From Drechmeria coniospora (taxonomy: Eukaryota; Ascomycota; Sordariomycetes; Hypocreales; Ophiocordycipitaceae), in NCBI RefSeq assembly GCF_001625195.1, contig NC_054391.1, forward strand, positions 6,831,157 through 6,895,156: 64,000 nt of DNA, written 5' to 3'. Each line of letters starts with the position of its first letter. Positions within the stretch are counted from its first letter, which is position 1. Below the pieces are notes generated by a model. That model saw only the letters and a list, made by a program, of their open reading frames with translations, searched no databases and was not told where the DNA came from. The position numbers and the translations under genes are program-made. Positions 46,793 to 58,125 of this stretch are shown piece after piece.

Positions 46793-47479
46793 GGTGATGC
46801 AGCCCAAGCACCGTCGACTGTGAGTTGGAGCAGCCGTAAACGTCAGGGAGGTGACGGAAGCTGGCGTTCTGGATGGGTTGTCTCGACCATCAATGCCCGG
46901 GTGCCTGGTTGTTCCGAAACGGATCACGTGACGGCACCTACCTCGGTTATTAATAGCACACCAAACTCTCACGCTTCCGGCCATACACGGCACGCGCTTC
47001 ATGAATGTCATGCCAAATAACTACTTGCAACAATCAATAATATATCCTACCTCGAATACTCCAAAGAGGTGCCCTTGCTGTAGGAGTTGGTAACACTCGG
47101 ATTCTCAACGAGTACGGGCGATAAACTTGAGGCAACGCCCACATCGAGGCGGAACAGAACTACTTAGTTTGGCAATGGCCGTCGGTAGGGATTGACTGGC
47201 CGTGGCAGCGTACCGATGGGGAGATTCAAATAATTATTTAAGTGGCATTCAGCTTTCAGCAATAAAAAAAAATGCATATCGATGATACAAAAACCCCATG
47301 AATGTTTAGCCCGAACGCTTTTCCCCGCCAGGAATGCTCAAGGTAAGCGGCTCAGCAAATGCTTGACCCCAAACACCAAGTGAAAAAGGAAAGAAAACAA
47401 GGAGAGAAGAGAAGATGCCGAATGCTTTTCGCGCGTCGGTTCGTAAATGCAAGCAAACAAAGGACAAGCCAAGCAAGCA
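46793..47479. promoter_or_regulatory. VPH1 upstream region with E-box palindrome
   Basis: This holds the VPH1 promoter and, farther away, the 3' untranslated region of the F-box gene (about 47250-47479, A/T-rich). TCACGTGA occurs at 46924-46931, within ATCACGTGAC. It is free of GTAC repeats. Factor binding is inferred from sequence only. Confidence 0.45.
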
Positions 47480-49358
47480 TCAGAGTCGTCGACCGAACAT
47501 GAAGGACCCGTACATGCCCCCGACCTCGGCGACGGCGACGGGGATCTTTCTCATGCCCCAACTCTCGGCGCCCATCTTCCACCAGCGCCTCTGGTTCTCC
47601 ATGGCGACGGCGGCCGTCGGCTTCCGCACCAGCCAGTATCGGCTGCCAAACTCGCTCGCCTTCCATCCGACGAGCTCGAGGTTCTTGTTGAGCTTGGCGG
47701 CGCGCTCGTAGGCGCGCTCGCCGATTTCGACGACGACGAGAGGCGCCGTGGCCGGGGCGAGAAGGGTGCTGGCGCTTCCGATGATGGTGGCAATCTCCGA
47801 GATGTCCAGATAACGCAGGGTATGGTGCCGAGAGGCGTCGAAGATGCGGTGAATGTCGCTCATGTCCAATCCGCGGCCGAGGGCCAGCTCCTCGAGGCTC
47901 GCGGAGAGGCGAATGATGTGGGGGAGCTGGGACGAATGCATCCTGCTGCCTCGCAAGCTGAGGGACTTGAGCGTCGGCGGCAGCACGGGCAGGAGGACGT
48001 CGACGTCGTCCTTTCCGAGCAGAAGATGGTTCGTGGAATCGCTGGCGAGGCTGAGGAAGACGAGGTGGGAGACGGCCGGGTGCGAGGCGATGAACTTGAC
48101 GACGACCTCGGCCGAAAGATCGGTGCACTTGGCCAGGTTCAGGTGGGTCAGGCGCGCGGTGGCGGGGATCATCTCCAAGGCCTCGTTCGTGATGCGCGTG
48201 CCGGCGACGTCGAGGTGGGTGAGGCGAGGGAGGCGCGGCAGGATGGTGGTGAAGACGTCGCTCGGCAGGCTGAGGCACTTGTGCAGCGACAGCTTGGTGA
48301 TGGAGAGCACGTCGGGCCAGGGGTCGTCGAGGACGGCCTTGAAGGAGTTCTTGAAGGGCGTGGAGGAGCAGGCGCAAAAGTCCAAGGCCTGCAGCTGAGG
48401 CATGCGGAAGAAGAGCTTCCTCAGGACGTCGTGGCTGAGGTCGTCGTCGACGTACTCCTGGGCGAGGAACTCCTGAAGGTAGGGGGTGAGGTCGAGGCAC
48501 TGGGCGAGCGTCTCGGGCGTCAGGTTCCGCGTCATGGCCCGCTCGCTGGCGGTGGAGAAGAGCATGGAGGGGTTGAAGTGGCTAAAGTCCAAGCGCCGGA
48601 CGATGGTGGCGAGGGCCGGGTACTCGGTGATGGTGCTGAGGAACTTTCGGAAGATGCGCGAGTGCGGGATGGTGATGTGCCGGTAGAGGGTGGTGAGGGT
48701 GGCGGCGTGGATGGCGCGCGAGGTCATGAGCAGGGCCATGAGGTCGGTGTTGCGGGTGGTGAGGCCGTTGGGGGGGATCTCGACGACCAAGAGGTCGATG
48801 ATTTCGCCTAGGGAGAAGCAAGGGTCAGCGGGATCCGGCGAGGAGGTGTCTCGTTGTCGCGCGGCACGACGCACCCAAAACCTCGCTCGGGAGCACCTCG
48901 AGGGGCGAGGTTCCGACCGGGTAGGCGCCGACGAGCTTCTTGGGCGGCGGGGCGGGGGCGTGGTCCCAGGTCATGGCCAGCCGCTTGAGATCCTCGAAGC
49001 TGCGGCTCGCCAGCTTGCCCTTGATGGGAATCTGCCGCCAGCCGCGGAAGCTGTCCGGGGGGTACCAGAATCCATGGAGCCGGCTGTGCGGTTGGGTCAA
49101 GGGGGGTTGGAAGCTCGGCTGCGAGACCTCGTTGGGCGGGGTTTCGTCGAAGACATCCTCGGGGGTGTCGATGTACGACGAGACCTTGGAGCGGGTGAAG
49201 GTCTGGGCAAGGCCGTCGTCGTTTTCGCGGACCGAGGAGAAGGAGGATCGTGAGCCGGAATCGGAAGGGGAGAGAGCGCGGGCCATGGTGGATTTGATCA
49301 ACATGGACGTGTCGAAGTCAAGCACCCGTCGGGGCCCGGCTCCGCTGGGCACGGCCAT
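47480..49358 (-). CDS. F-box / leucine-rich repeat protein
   Basis: This is probably a substrate-recognition subunit of an SCF ubiquitin ligase. The two minus-strand exons are 48875-49358 and 47480-48807 (603 residues), joined as PSEVL/GEIIDLLV. The first about 155 residues are disordered, with Ser-rich segments and a conserved-looking PHSRLHGFWYPPDSF block. The F-box-like region LEVLPSEVLGEIIDLLVVEI is formed across the splice. About nine leucine-rich repeats follow (PRLTHLDVAGTRITNEALE, ARLTHLNLAKCTDLS, TLKSLSLRGSRM, TLRYLDISEI). The C-terminus ends MYGSFMFGRRL and carries RKPTAAVAMENQRRWWKMG. ATG 49358 is the first ATG after an upstream tract of GAG/CTC repeats; the frame is open further upstream but without conservation. 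Substrates are unknown. Confidence 0.85.
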
Positions 49359-49714
49359 GTAACGAGCGACAGGCGGGCTCGGCGTGCTTGTCCTGCGCGA
49401 CGGTCTGCCTATCGTTCCTCTCCTTCCTGCTGTCGTCGGGCCGGGGGAGGGGGCGACGGATGAAGGGCTCGCTCGAGACGGAGGGTCGGTCGGTCGATGG
49501 AGGAGCGGGGACGGCGGGCGAACGAGAGCCGATTGCCTCCTTGGCCTGTTGCCGATGGACGAGCGTCGCTCGTGCGGGAGAGAGCGAGGGGAGGGAAGGC
49601 GGACTTGGAGGCGGCGAGCGGAGGAGGAGGAGGAGGAGGAGGAGGAGGAGGAGAAGAAGGTGGAAGCGGTGGTAGCGTGGGCGATGGAGTCGTTTTGGCT
49701 GTTTTTTTTGGTAC
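49359..49714. other. Upstream region of the F-box gene with (GGA)n tract
   Basis: This is the likely promoter and leader of the F-box gene. It is pyrimidine-rich on the minus strand. A (GGA)n microsatellite lies at about 49619-49653, followed by a T8 run. No gene was seen. Confidence 0.5.
49619..49653 (+). repeat. (GGA)n microsatellite
   Basis: About eleven GGA units, read as CTC on the strand of the downstream F-box gene. Confidence 0.85.
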
Positions 49715-50440
49715 AAGTACAAGCGAGTACTGGTCGCCCGCCCACGTCAAAGGTGCGCTTCGACGGCAAGTAAGTGTTACTTACACACAACTACAGTAAG
49801 TACAGTACAGCACGCACGCTCTCGCTTCTAGTGGTGCGTAGTGCCCGCACAAGTAGGTCATGCACCGTCGAGTCGTATTCGGGCCCCCCCATGCCACTTA
49901 TGCAATGTAGGACAAGGTTCCATCACCGCCACGCCACCCGGAGAGGGGGGAGGGGGAGGAGGACCCCAGAGAGGAAGGGGGGGGGGCTTCCTGGGCGGGG
50001 TCGCAGCGGTCGGCGGCCCATGCTAGAGGGCGACGAAGGGTGCCGGGGCCCTGGCGGAAACGTGCTGGCACGCAGATTTTAGCGCAAGACACCTAGCGCC
50101 GAATCTGGGGAGAATTGAGTAATGGAAACGCTCCATGGCTTCCAGGGGAGTCACCTGAGCAGCGGCACCGACGCCCAGGTCGAGGTTCGCGCGGCGATGG
50201 CAAGGGACGGGGAACGACGACCCCATGCATCGGCGCGCTTGTCGGAGCAGGAGCACACGCATTCGTGCTCGATGCTTATTTGCGCCGTGCTCGTACGTAA
50301 AATAATGTGCGCAGGCGGGCGGGACGAGGTCGGGGGACTTCGGCGAGGCTGCCTCGGCGATGCTTGCCTGCCATGTGCGATGAACGCCGCGGGACGCAGG
50401 CTGCATGGTGCCATCCAGGGACGTACATGAGGAGCAGCGG
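49715..50440. other. Gene-poor region
   Basis: A small GTAC-rich patch (about 49715-49830) is followed by GC-rich sequence with a G10 run near 49977-49986. No supported gene was seen. Confidence 0.5.
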
Positions 50441-50850
50441 CACCTGCTGCTCGTACCTGTACATGCACTTGCGGCAGGCAGGAGGCGCGAGCAGGTACAT
50501 GTACTTGGACGAGCGCCGCGGCACACCTCCCGCACGTACTGTACAGTACATATACTCGGCACGGGGCACACTGCACTCGGTACTCGTACAACCAGCACAA
50601 GAACGTGCTGCGCAGGTACAGTACAAGAACTACAAGTACAAGCACTACAAGCACAAGCACTACAAGTACAAGCACTACAAGTACAAGCACTGCAAATACA
50701 GGCACTACAAGTACAAGCACGACAAATACGGGCATTGCAAGCACAAGCACTACAAGCACAGGCACAGTTGGTACCGACCTGGCCATGGAACTGCAGCTAG
50801 TTGTAAGTACTGTACTCCGTACAGTACATGTAATAGTACGACGGACTACC
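50440..50850. repeat. GTAC-rich cluster containing a 15-bp minisatellite
   Basis: GTACATGTACTTGG and CTGTACTCCGTACAGTACAT motifs flank the minisatellite at 50625-50765. The minisatellite unit is itself a variant of the ACAAGTAC/CAAGCAC words seen across the repeat landscape. Confidence 0.75.
50625..50765 (+). repeat. 15-bp minisatellite (AAGCACTACAAGTAC)n
   Basis: About 9.4 tandem units of AAGCACTACAAGTAC, with single-base variants such as AAGCACTGCAAATAC and AGGCACTACAAGTAC. The unit is divisible by three and has no stop in any forward frame. All forward frames therefore give pentapeptide repeats (KHYKY, STTST, ALQVQ), which explains the long apparent open frames here without implying a gene. 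Confidence 0.9.
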
Positions 50851-52140
50851 CATCTCTAGCTCGGTGAGCGCATGCGCCAAGTACGAGGACCCCAAGACTG
50901 CACAGGCACAGATCTGTGTACTTTGGCCGCGTACCGGTACTAGCACCTTGACTCTCGCGCATGGCGTCACGCCAGCCGAGGGACTGCAGCATCAACCGCA
51001 TGGTCCGCCGCGGCGGCCATGGCTCGCCGTTTCTACGTTCCAGAGCCGCCGACGGCCTCGGAGAAGCACCTCTCGCGTGGCTGGCAGCCCTTGGAAAAAA
51101 AAGACAGCACCGACATGCAGCCACGACGCAGGCGGACGAGCGGTCCGGGGTAAAATAAAAAACAACACAGGATGTGGTAACAGAAACCCGGGCCTCTACG
51201 GGTCCCGTACGGGTCCGCCAGTCATTCGCATCAGCAAATCTACCTTGGGGCGTCCGCTTCCCGCACCGGTCGGCCAATGGCGCAATGGCGCACAGGGGCC
51301 ACGGCACACGTCGCGCTGCTGCGTCGCCGTACGCCTCCGAGCACGTCGTCTCCCGGCCCCGTGACGTATGGCGGGTGGGAACAGTGCCGACAGGGTCGAT
51401 ACTGTACAGGCACGCACTTTTACCTTTTTGCCTAATTGTGTCACTCAACCAGTCCGAGCCAAGTACAGCACACAGTATTCGAGTGAGCACTGTCGACAAT
51501 GCGCGTGCTTGGCGCTGCCACGGTACATGCGCATGTACTGTTCCTAGCACTGTACTTAATTAAATAAGTACTTACTGTACTGTATGCTTGCACAACTACT
51601 CAATACATTATTTACCGATCGTACTGTACAGCCGTGTACGGGGTACTGTACATGTCGCCAAGTAGGTTTCCATGTACTGTACACTGCCACGCAAGCACTG
51701 CATTGTTGACCTTTATACGGAGCAAGCGCACTAAGTACACACCCACTCGAGTACGTGTGCCATGTGTGGATGTCCTCGTCCTGCACAGCGCTCGTACGTA
51801 CATGAGCAGGCGCAGCTGGGCCATTCTCCGTGCCGGCCTGCTGGGACCCGCGTCACGCGAGCATTCTTTTCTTTTCGCCGGCAGCTACGGCACTAAGGTA
51901 GCACTTGTACAATGTGCATGTACGTGCTTGGTTGTCGAGGTTTCCGACATGGAAACGATGTGGTGCGTGCAATGCATGTACGAACGGAGCACAGTACTCC
52001 GTACCCCTATCTGCTAAAGTTAAGTACGAGGAATTCCTGGTACTTGTCTGTAAGTACTTATCTGTTCAGGTATGACAGTATTTGCGCTGGACGTACGGAG
52101 TAGTTGTACTGGAGTACGGAGTACATGTACTTGGAATGCG
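50851..52140. other. Gene-poor region, GTAC-rich in its second half
   Basis: The first 500 bases are ordinary GC-rich sequence without a gene. From about 51380 GTAC-rich motifs resume, ending with GTACTGGAGTACGGAGTACA near 52105. No supported gene was seen. Confidence 0.5.
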
Positions 52141-52479
52141 ATGGAGCAATCTGCGTGCTGGGCCCGTCCGTGGCCCGCTGCAAGCCTGACGCAGTTGTAC
52201 TTAAACTTAACACAGGTTACCGTACTCCGTACATTAGCATCGTGCTCCGATGCACATTTCCTTGCAGTTCCTGTTGGGTCTTTCAGCACTCATGCCAGCA
52301 AGGAACCCCAGGAGCCCATCTCTGTGCGAAATGGACGCGCAAATGATTTGCGAGCACCACCGAGCATGGATGGCATGGATGGGGTTCAGGAGGATGGCAT
52401 CGCATAACGCTCGCCTTCGTGTTCCGGCCAAGGCACAACACGTGTACTTTGGTGTGCTTGCCGTGCGTATCGGTACCTG

Positions 52480-52730
52480 CCTATGTAGTATACTGCGCAT
52501 GCCCACACACTGCAAGTACAGTAAGTCGGCGTACGGAGTTTGTTGTGCAACTGCTTACATGTACAGAGTACCACCCCTCCGATTAGCTCGAATGAGCAAC
52601 AAGTACCTGTACTCTGTACTTGGAGAATAGCTGTACTTGCATGTACTCGCGCAATTGCTGACACCAACCCATACCAGAAACTGCAAGGTACTTGCGCAAG
52701 TACTGCGTACTCGGTGCTTTCGCATGCGTC
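52480..52730. repeat. GTAC-rich palindromic repeat patch
   Basis: GTACAGTAAGTCGGCGTACG, GTACCTGTACTCTGTACTTG and related motifs. No coding potential was seen. Confidence 0.65.
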
Positions 52731-52976
52731 GCGGGGCCGAGATCGGCCCCTTGGACTCGGCGACCGACTGGTAGGCGAGCCATGGCTGATTAGAACTTGA
52801 CCTGGGTTCGGGCGAGCGAGCACTTTACTGTACTCACTCACCGGCGGCGCAGGGTGGCCGTCCGTCTCGTGAGCCCTCGCTCCATCACACCCTCTCCATG
52901 CTCGAGGGGGCACTGCCGAAACCAGCGGTCCAGCAAGCGGCCGGTTCGAGTGCCCACGGGCAGAGGAGGAGGCGGC

Positions 52977-53027
52977 GACGAGCGAACAGGCGACGAGCGA
53001 ACAGGCGACGAGCGAACAGGCGACGAG
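52977..53027 (+). repeat. 15-bp minisatellite (GACGAGCGAACAGGC)n
   Basis: Three perfect units and a six-base partial fourth unit. The perfect identity of the copies points to a recent expansion. Confidence 0.9.
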
Positions 53028-53154
53028 GAGCCCGCCATCTGCCGCGCTAGTGGCCGTCGGGCCCCTCCGATGGGCGAGGTTGAACTTGGACCGAAGCCCG
53101 AAGCCAGCCGCCTCCTACCTTGCACCATCGTGACGTGCGGTGAGGACATTGGCT

Positions 53155-54840
53155 GATGCGTAGGTACGTGTACAGGTACATGCACTTGTGCAAGCTTGGA
53201 GTATCTTTCTGTCAAATGCCAGCGGGGTGACGGGGAAGTGATGTGTGGAGCGAGGTACAGCACGGAGTGCAGGTACTTGTGCATGCGCTGTGCTCCGTAC
53301 ATGCACGCCTACAGTACAGTACATGTACAAGCAAGTAGTATTACACCTACATTTACTCCGTACAAGGTGTAATATTACACATACATTTACAAGCACTGTA
53401 ATACTTACATGTACAAGTAATAATACATGCAACACTCCATACAAGTGCTCCTCTCTGTACTCCGTACATCCGCAGCAGAACATGGGTGTGTTGACTAGGG
53501 TGCCTAGCGGCGCGCGGCGAGCTGGCCCGAATACGGGGCACGGAAGAGAGTTGGCTAGGCGTCTAGACAGGACGGGACAGGTCAGGCGCCCTACTGGCTT
53601 TGCACTCGTGACCATGGCCTCCAATGGGATGGGCGCGGAACACCAGCGTTGCTACTTGCTGCGCGAGTATGCTCGCACATGTAGGTGCATGCAAGTACAG
53701 TTCTTGACCTGCGTGGTAACAGTACAGACAGATACGAGGACTGGCAAGGAAAAGTTTGGAGAATACAAGTGCTCATCAAGTACGGAGTCGGCACCTGCTG
53801 TGCTGCATTCACGGTAATGACGCTAATATTCCAGCAAGTACGAGTTGTCGCGCGCCCAAGCAAGTACATGTACCAGCGCTCCGTACTGTGCATGCACACC
53901 CACTCAGTAAGCACCACCGGGAACAGGGCGCCGCCTAGATCCCCGGAGCAATGCCGCACCACCCAACGGAGTGCCTCTCCTTCGCTACATGTACACCTGC
54001 AACAAAATTCCGGTTCCTTCGCCATCGGGTACATGTACAGGCACCTTGGCCGCGGCTCTTCATTATGGAGCTTCTCAACCGCGGGTGGCGTGTCTCAGGG
54101 AGCCGAAGGCCGGTGTTGCGCCTCGGAGGCTGGGACAGCAAAGCCCGACTGGTTGACAGTCGCCTGTAAGTACGGAGTTGTTACAACACACAGCATTACA
54201 GTATTGTTACTTGCTCCGCACAAGAACAGTACTGTACATTAGTACCTACCTAATAGGCACCTGACAGTCTCGTGCCCGGAGTACGGAGTGCAGTACATGT
54301 ACTGTACTTGTGCCGCCCATCTGTCGACACATCATTGCTGAGCACACCCACCGTACATCCAAGTACTTGCACAAGTACACAACAGTACTTGCATGTGCAG
54401 AGTATTATTCATGGCCTCGCAACCCAGACCGCAACGAACCCATATGGCCCTGTAGTATGAACATGAATAATACCCGCCGAGGACTCCGTATGCCGTACCG
54501 AGATCCAAGTTATCGCATGAACGGATTTTTAATGCAGCCATGCACAAGTATTACTCCGTACTTGGGTGAGGTATTATTAAGTTATTAATTGTATTATAAT
54601 ATACCTACTTAGGTGCACATCTAGACTGTGCATGTCGAGATGTGTTCGCTTATCTGCATAGAATGGCACCTGAGTACTTACTGGCTACGACACACGTACA
54701 TCTACAGCAAGTACCGGTACTTACATGTGCTGTGCGGCTGTTAGCAAAATTGGATGAGTGGGTAGGCCGTGCGGGTGCTGTATTCTGACAGCTAAGACGT
54801 ACCCGTACATCTATTGTACATGTACATGTATATGACGTGA
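53155..54840. repeat. Long GTAC-rich palindromic repeat cluster
   Basis: Among many GTAC motifs, two near-identical 18-mers TATTACACCTACATTTAC and TATTACACATACATTTAC (about 53338 and 53373) form a direct repeat. Islands of ordinary sequence occur at about 53500-53690 and 53900-54160. No gene is supported. Confidence 0.7.
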
Positions 54841-55875
54841 CGAGTGGCCCGCGGACTTTGCTCTGCCTTTGTTCTCCTTGAGGCCTGAGGCCCGTGCCGC
54901 CTTGCCGATGCGCACGGCAAGTTCGCTCCGATGCTTGCACGTAAGCAAGCTCGACCACGGAGTGCCGCACAGAGAGTCTGGCACCGAGTGCTTTTCATCG
55001 TCGCCTTTCCGTCGAGGTCCTTCCTGTCAGCGTCGTCGGACGGACGCAACCCTGGCATTCTCATCCGCTTCCCACCTTGCTTTTCATGCCGGCTTTCATC
55101 GTCATTCTGCGGGCAAGGGCGCTCGGAGCCGTTCATCCGCATACGCACACGCTCGCCCGTGCCTATCCCCTACCCTCCACATCGTCCCTCGAGAGCCTGT
55201 TCCCTCCTCGGCCGTGCCGTAGCCGTTTCTCCCCTTCGACTGGGGGATGCGGCCCATTCGTTGCACCGAGGCCTCCCTCGGCCTATGCCGGACAAGGGCT
55301 CGATCCCCCCTCATCGATGCCTCGGAATGCACGACGGACTCGCCGGCAAGCGAGCTTGGCCCGTGACATGTGTGCGTTTCAGCCGTGATACCAATCTCGG
55401 TCCATCTCATGACAGAGACGATGGCCGGCCGTTCCCGCAAGAGGTCAAGTTCCCACCGTTTCATCCTTCACCTCGCAAGCATCACGTCGAGGAGGGAGTG
55501 CGCACCGTCACCCGAACGCCTCTCACGCCTTCGTCGCCGATACCTGGCTAGTGTTTTGTGTCTACACCTACAGACAAAAGACATTCTCGCAATCATGCAT
55601 GCTCTACGCCGTCCACGCACGTGTCCGCGCTTGGTGCCGCTCTCTCGCGCCGCCGCCGGCCGGAAAGAGCGTGCATGTCGTTCCCGGCGCCGGATGACGG
55701 TTCGAAATAGGCTACCCGGCGTGCTCTGCGCCAAAGAATAAGAGAGTAAGAAACAAGACAAGACAAAACACGCCATGCTGAAACCCTTCAGGGACACACG
55801 CTCCGCCGCAGCACCCAAACGGAACGGCCGGCTGGTGACTGGTGGCCCGTCCGTCCCGGCGCCGGCCGCCATCGC
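54841..55875. other. Region downstream of the ING-family gene
   Basis: This has no GTAC repeats and is GC-rich. The part next to 55876 is the likely 3' untranslated region of the ING gene. A 206-codon open frame (54931-55551) has no domain. No supported gene was seen. Confidence 0.45.
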
Positions 55876-58125
55876 TTACCGGCTGCTCACCTTCTTGTCG
55901 CCCATTTTCAGGTGCTTCTTGCAGTCCTCGCAGTACCATTTCGCTGCCACCCTCTCGCGTCAGCGTCCAAAAAAAAAGAAAGAAAACAAAGCAGAGGGCG
56001 GAGCGAGGAGGCTCGGACTCACTTTTCGAACCTGGCGCCACCTTGAGGCCGACGCACGCGAGGTGGAACCATTCGCGCTGGCATCGGTCGGCATCGCAAG
56101 CCACCATCTCGCCGTAGCTGACGCTGTTGCAGTAGCAGTACGTCGGCTCGTCGCCGTCGCCGTCGTCGTCGTCGTCGTCCCCCTGCGTTGGGCCCCTGCT
56201 GGCTTCGTCGCCGGGCGGAGCGAGCGCCTGCGTGGCCGAGTTGATCTTGCGCTTCTTGCCGCCGCCGCCGTTGTCCGTGTTTCGAACCGACCGTGGCCGC
56301 GCCGCCTCCTGGGCCGCCAGTATCGCCGGGGTCGACGGCTTGCTCGCCCGCCCGCTTTTGGTCATGACCGTTCCCAGCAGGCTGATCAGCGGCGGCGGCG
56401 GCGGCGCGGATTCGCTCTGCTCCGCGCCGTCGCCCCCGCCCGCGTCGTCGACTCCCGGAGTCGACGCCGGCTCGCCTTCCAACTCTCCGCCGCCCCCTTC
56501 GCTCTTGATCGGCTCCGGCTTCGCGCTCGACGCCTTGGGCGCGCTCGTCTCGTGGGCGGGTGGCGGGAAGGGAGTGGCCGACGACGGTTCGCTCGTCGTC
56601 ACCGCCGCCGCCGCCGCCGCCGTTCCGTTGGGTTTGGACGAAGCCGACGACACGGCCCGCGCCCTGCCGTTGTCGGCATTCGACTGCAGCGAATTCCGTC
56701 GCGCTCGCGCCGACATGGGTCGAGGCGCGCCGCCCGGCGCCGGTGACCCGCGGGTTGTGATTCTCGGTTCGGGCAACGGTCCCATGACGGGCGACGAAGT
56801 GATGGAGGGCGACATGCCGTTCCTGTGGCGAGGCGCCATCGCGCTCGTGTCAGCGCCTATGCCAAACGAACATCGCCGGCGGACGAGGAGAGGAAGGGGG
56901 GAGAGGGCGAGAGGGGAGAGGGCGAGAGGGGAGGGGGCGGGAAGGGAGGAGGGGGGATAGATGGGCCATCATCGTACTTCTTTTTGGATTGGCCGCTGCC
57001 CGAAGGAAGCGCTTTCCGTTTCCTCGGCCCGTCCGGCGCCGGCGTCCCCCTCGGGCTGCTCGTCTTGACCTTGGGCGCGCTGTTGGCGAGGACGTTGCTC
57101 ATGACACGCTCCATCGGCTCGCCGCCGTTGGTGGTCCTCTCCACCTTGCGTCGCTTCGGCGGCGGGTTCCCGTTCGTCGAGGCGCCGCCAGAGATGCCGA
57201 GGCCGACATTCCCCTCGGCCGTCCTCCGCGCCTTTTGCGTCTTCTTGCCCTCGCCCTTGTTTCGGCCGGCCAGGTCGTCGGCGTCGGAGTCGAGGTGCTG
57301 GTTCTTTTGGTTTCGCTTCGCCTGCACCGCCTGCTTCCGAGCGTCGCTCCGCGCCGCCGCCTCGTCGGCCAATGCCTGGGCGGCGGCCGAGATGGCGGCG
57401 GCACCGTCGCGGCGGGCTCGTTCGGCGTGCGAGGCCTTGCTGTTTCGGTTCTCGGGGTACGCCCAGTGCGTCGTGCTGCCCCATTTCGCCTCGGCGCTGA
57501 ACTCGTTCTCGAGGTGCGGCCAGACGTCCTCGACGCGGGCGAGCTGCCGCTGGAGCGCCTCGTTGGCAGTCGAGAGCACGTGGTTCTTCTCCTCGAGCGA
57601 GACGAGCATCTCCTGAATCTTCAGCGCCGTCTGTCGGAAGAGCTGCCGGCGCGGGACGTTGGCGTGGTCGAAGACGAACGAGGCGGTCGCCGTGGCTTCG
57701 TCCGTCGACGCCTGATGTGCCGAGCTCGCGCTCGAGTGCTTCTGCACCGCCGTGGATGCCGACGTCCGTGCCGCCGCGCTCGCCGCCTCGGCCTCCACGT
57801 TCGCTGGCGGGTACGGCAAAGGCGTCGCGGCAGCTTCGGCGACGAGCTTGAAGAGCTGCTCCTCGGGCGCGAAGAGTTTGGCGTCAACCTCCTTGAGCAG
57901 TGTAAAGTGACGGACGAGCTCCTTGGGGAGCGCCGTGATGGTGTCGGAAAAGTGCGTGATCGCCGGGAAGATGTCGATGGCCTGGTCGCTCGCCTGGCCG
58001 TCCCTGCCACCGCCGGGCCGGGAGGCGTTGGCGGCACTTCGCGCCGGGTTCGTGCGCGTCTGTCGGACCGGCTGGGACCTCCGATGCGCCGGAGCGTCCG
58101 CGGGGAGCGGCTTGGCCGACTTCAT
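55876..58125 (-). CDS. ING-family PHD-finger chromatin protein
   Basis: Inhibitor-of-growth proteins read H3K4 methylation as subunits of histone acetyltransferase (yeast YNG2, NuA4) or deacetylase (PHO23, Rpd3L) complexes. The three minus-strand exons are 56978-58125, 56023-56822 and 55876-55943 (671 residues). The N-terminal ING domain has [40 protein letters not shown] and [20 protein letters not shown], with a predicted coiled coil. The middle is long, disordered and basic ([20 protein letters not shown]). The C-terminal PHD finger reads [28 protein letters not shown], then, across the last splice, [13 protein letters not shown], giving the C4HC3 ligands. ATG 58125 is the first in frame after a stretch open from a TTG. 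It is much longer than yeast YNG2, mainly in the linker. Which complex it joins cannot be told; the final few residues are uncertain. Confidence 0.9.
56880..56957. repeat. GA-rich repeat inside the ING gene intron 1
   Basis: GGGGAGAGGGCGAGA units (two to three copies, then GGAGGGGGCGGGAAGGGAGG) fill half of the 155-nt intron. On the coding strand this is a CTCTCGCCCTCTCCC pyrimidine tract. The true acceptor is placed after CCACAG (56823) because a CTGAC branch site lies just upstream. Confidence 0.7.

Noticed and set aside
47447..48811. 454-codon open frame on the plus strand
   Set aside because: It is antisense to the F-box/LRR gene; the LRR pattern is clear on the other strand.
50625..50765. 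Possible CRISPR array
   Set aside because: The repeats are directly adjacent with no unique spacers, and the host is a eukaryote.
50307..50867. 186-codon open frame encoding a KHYKY repeat protein
   Set aside because: It is produced by the 15-bp minisatellite, which is open in all forward frames; no start context, intron or homology supports a gene.
54931..55551. 206-codon open frame downstream of the ING gene
   Set aside because: Arg/Ser/Pro-rich text without a domain, typical of GC-rich non-coding DNA.
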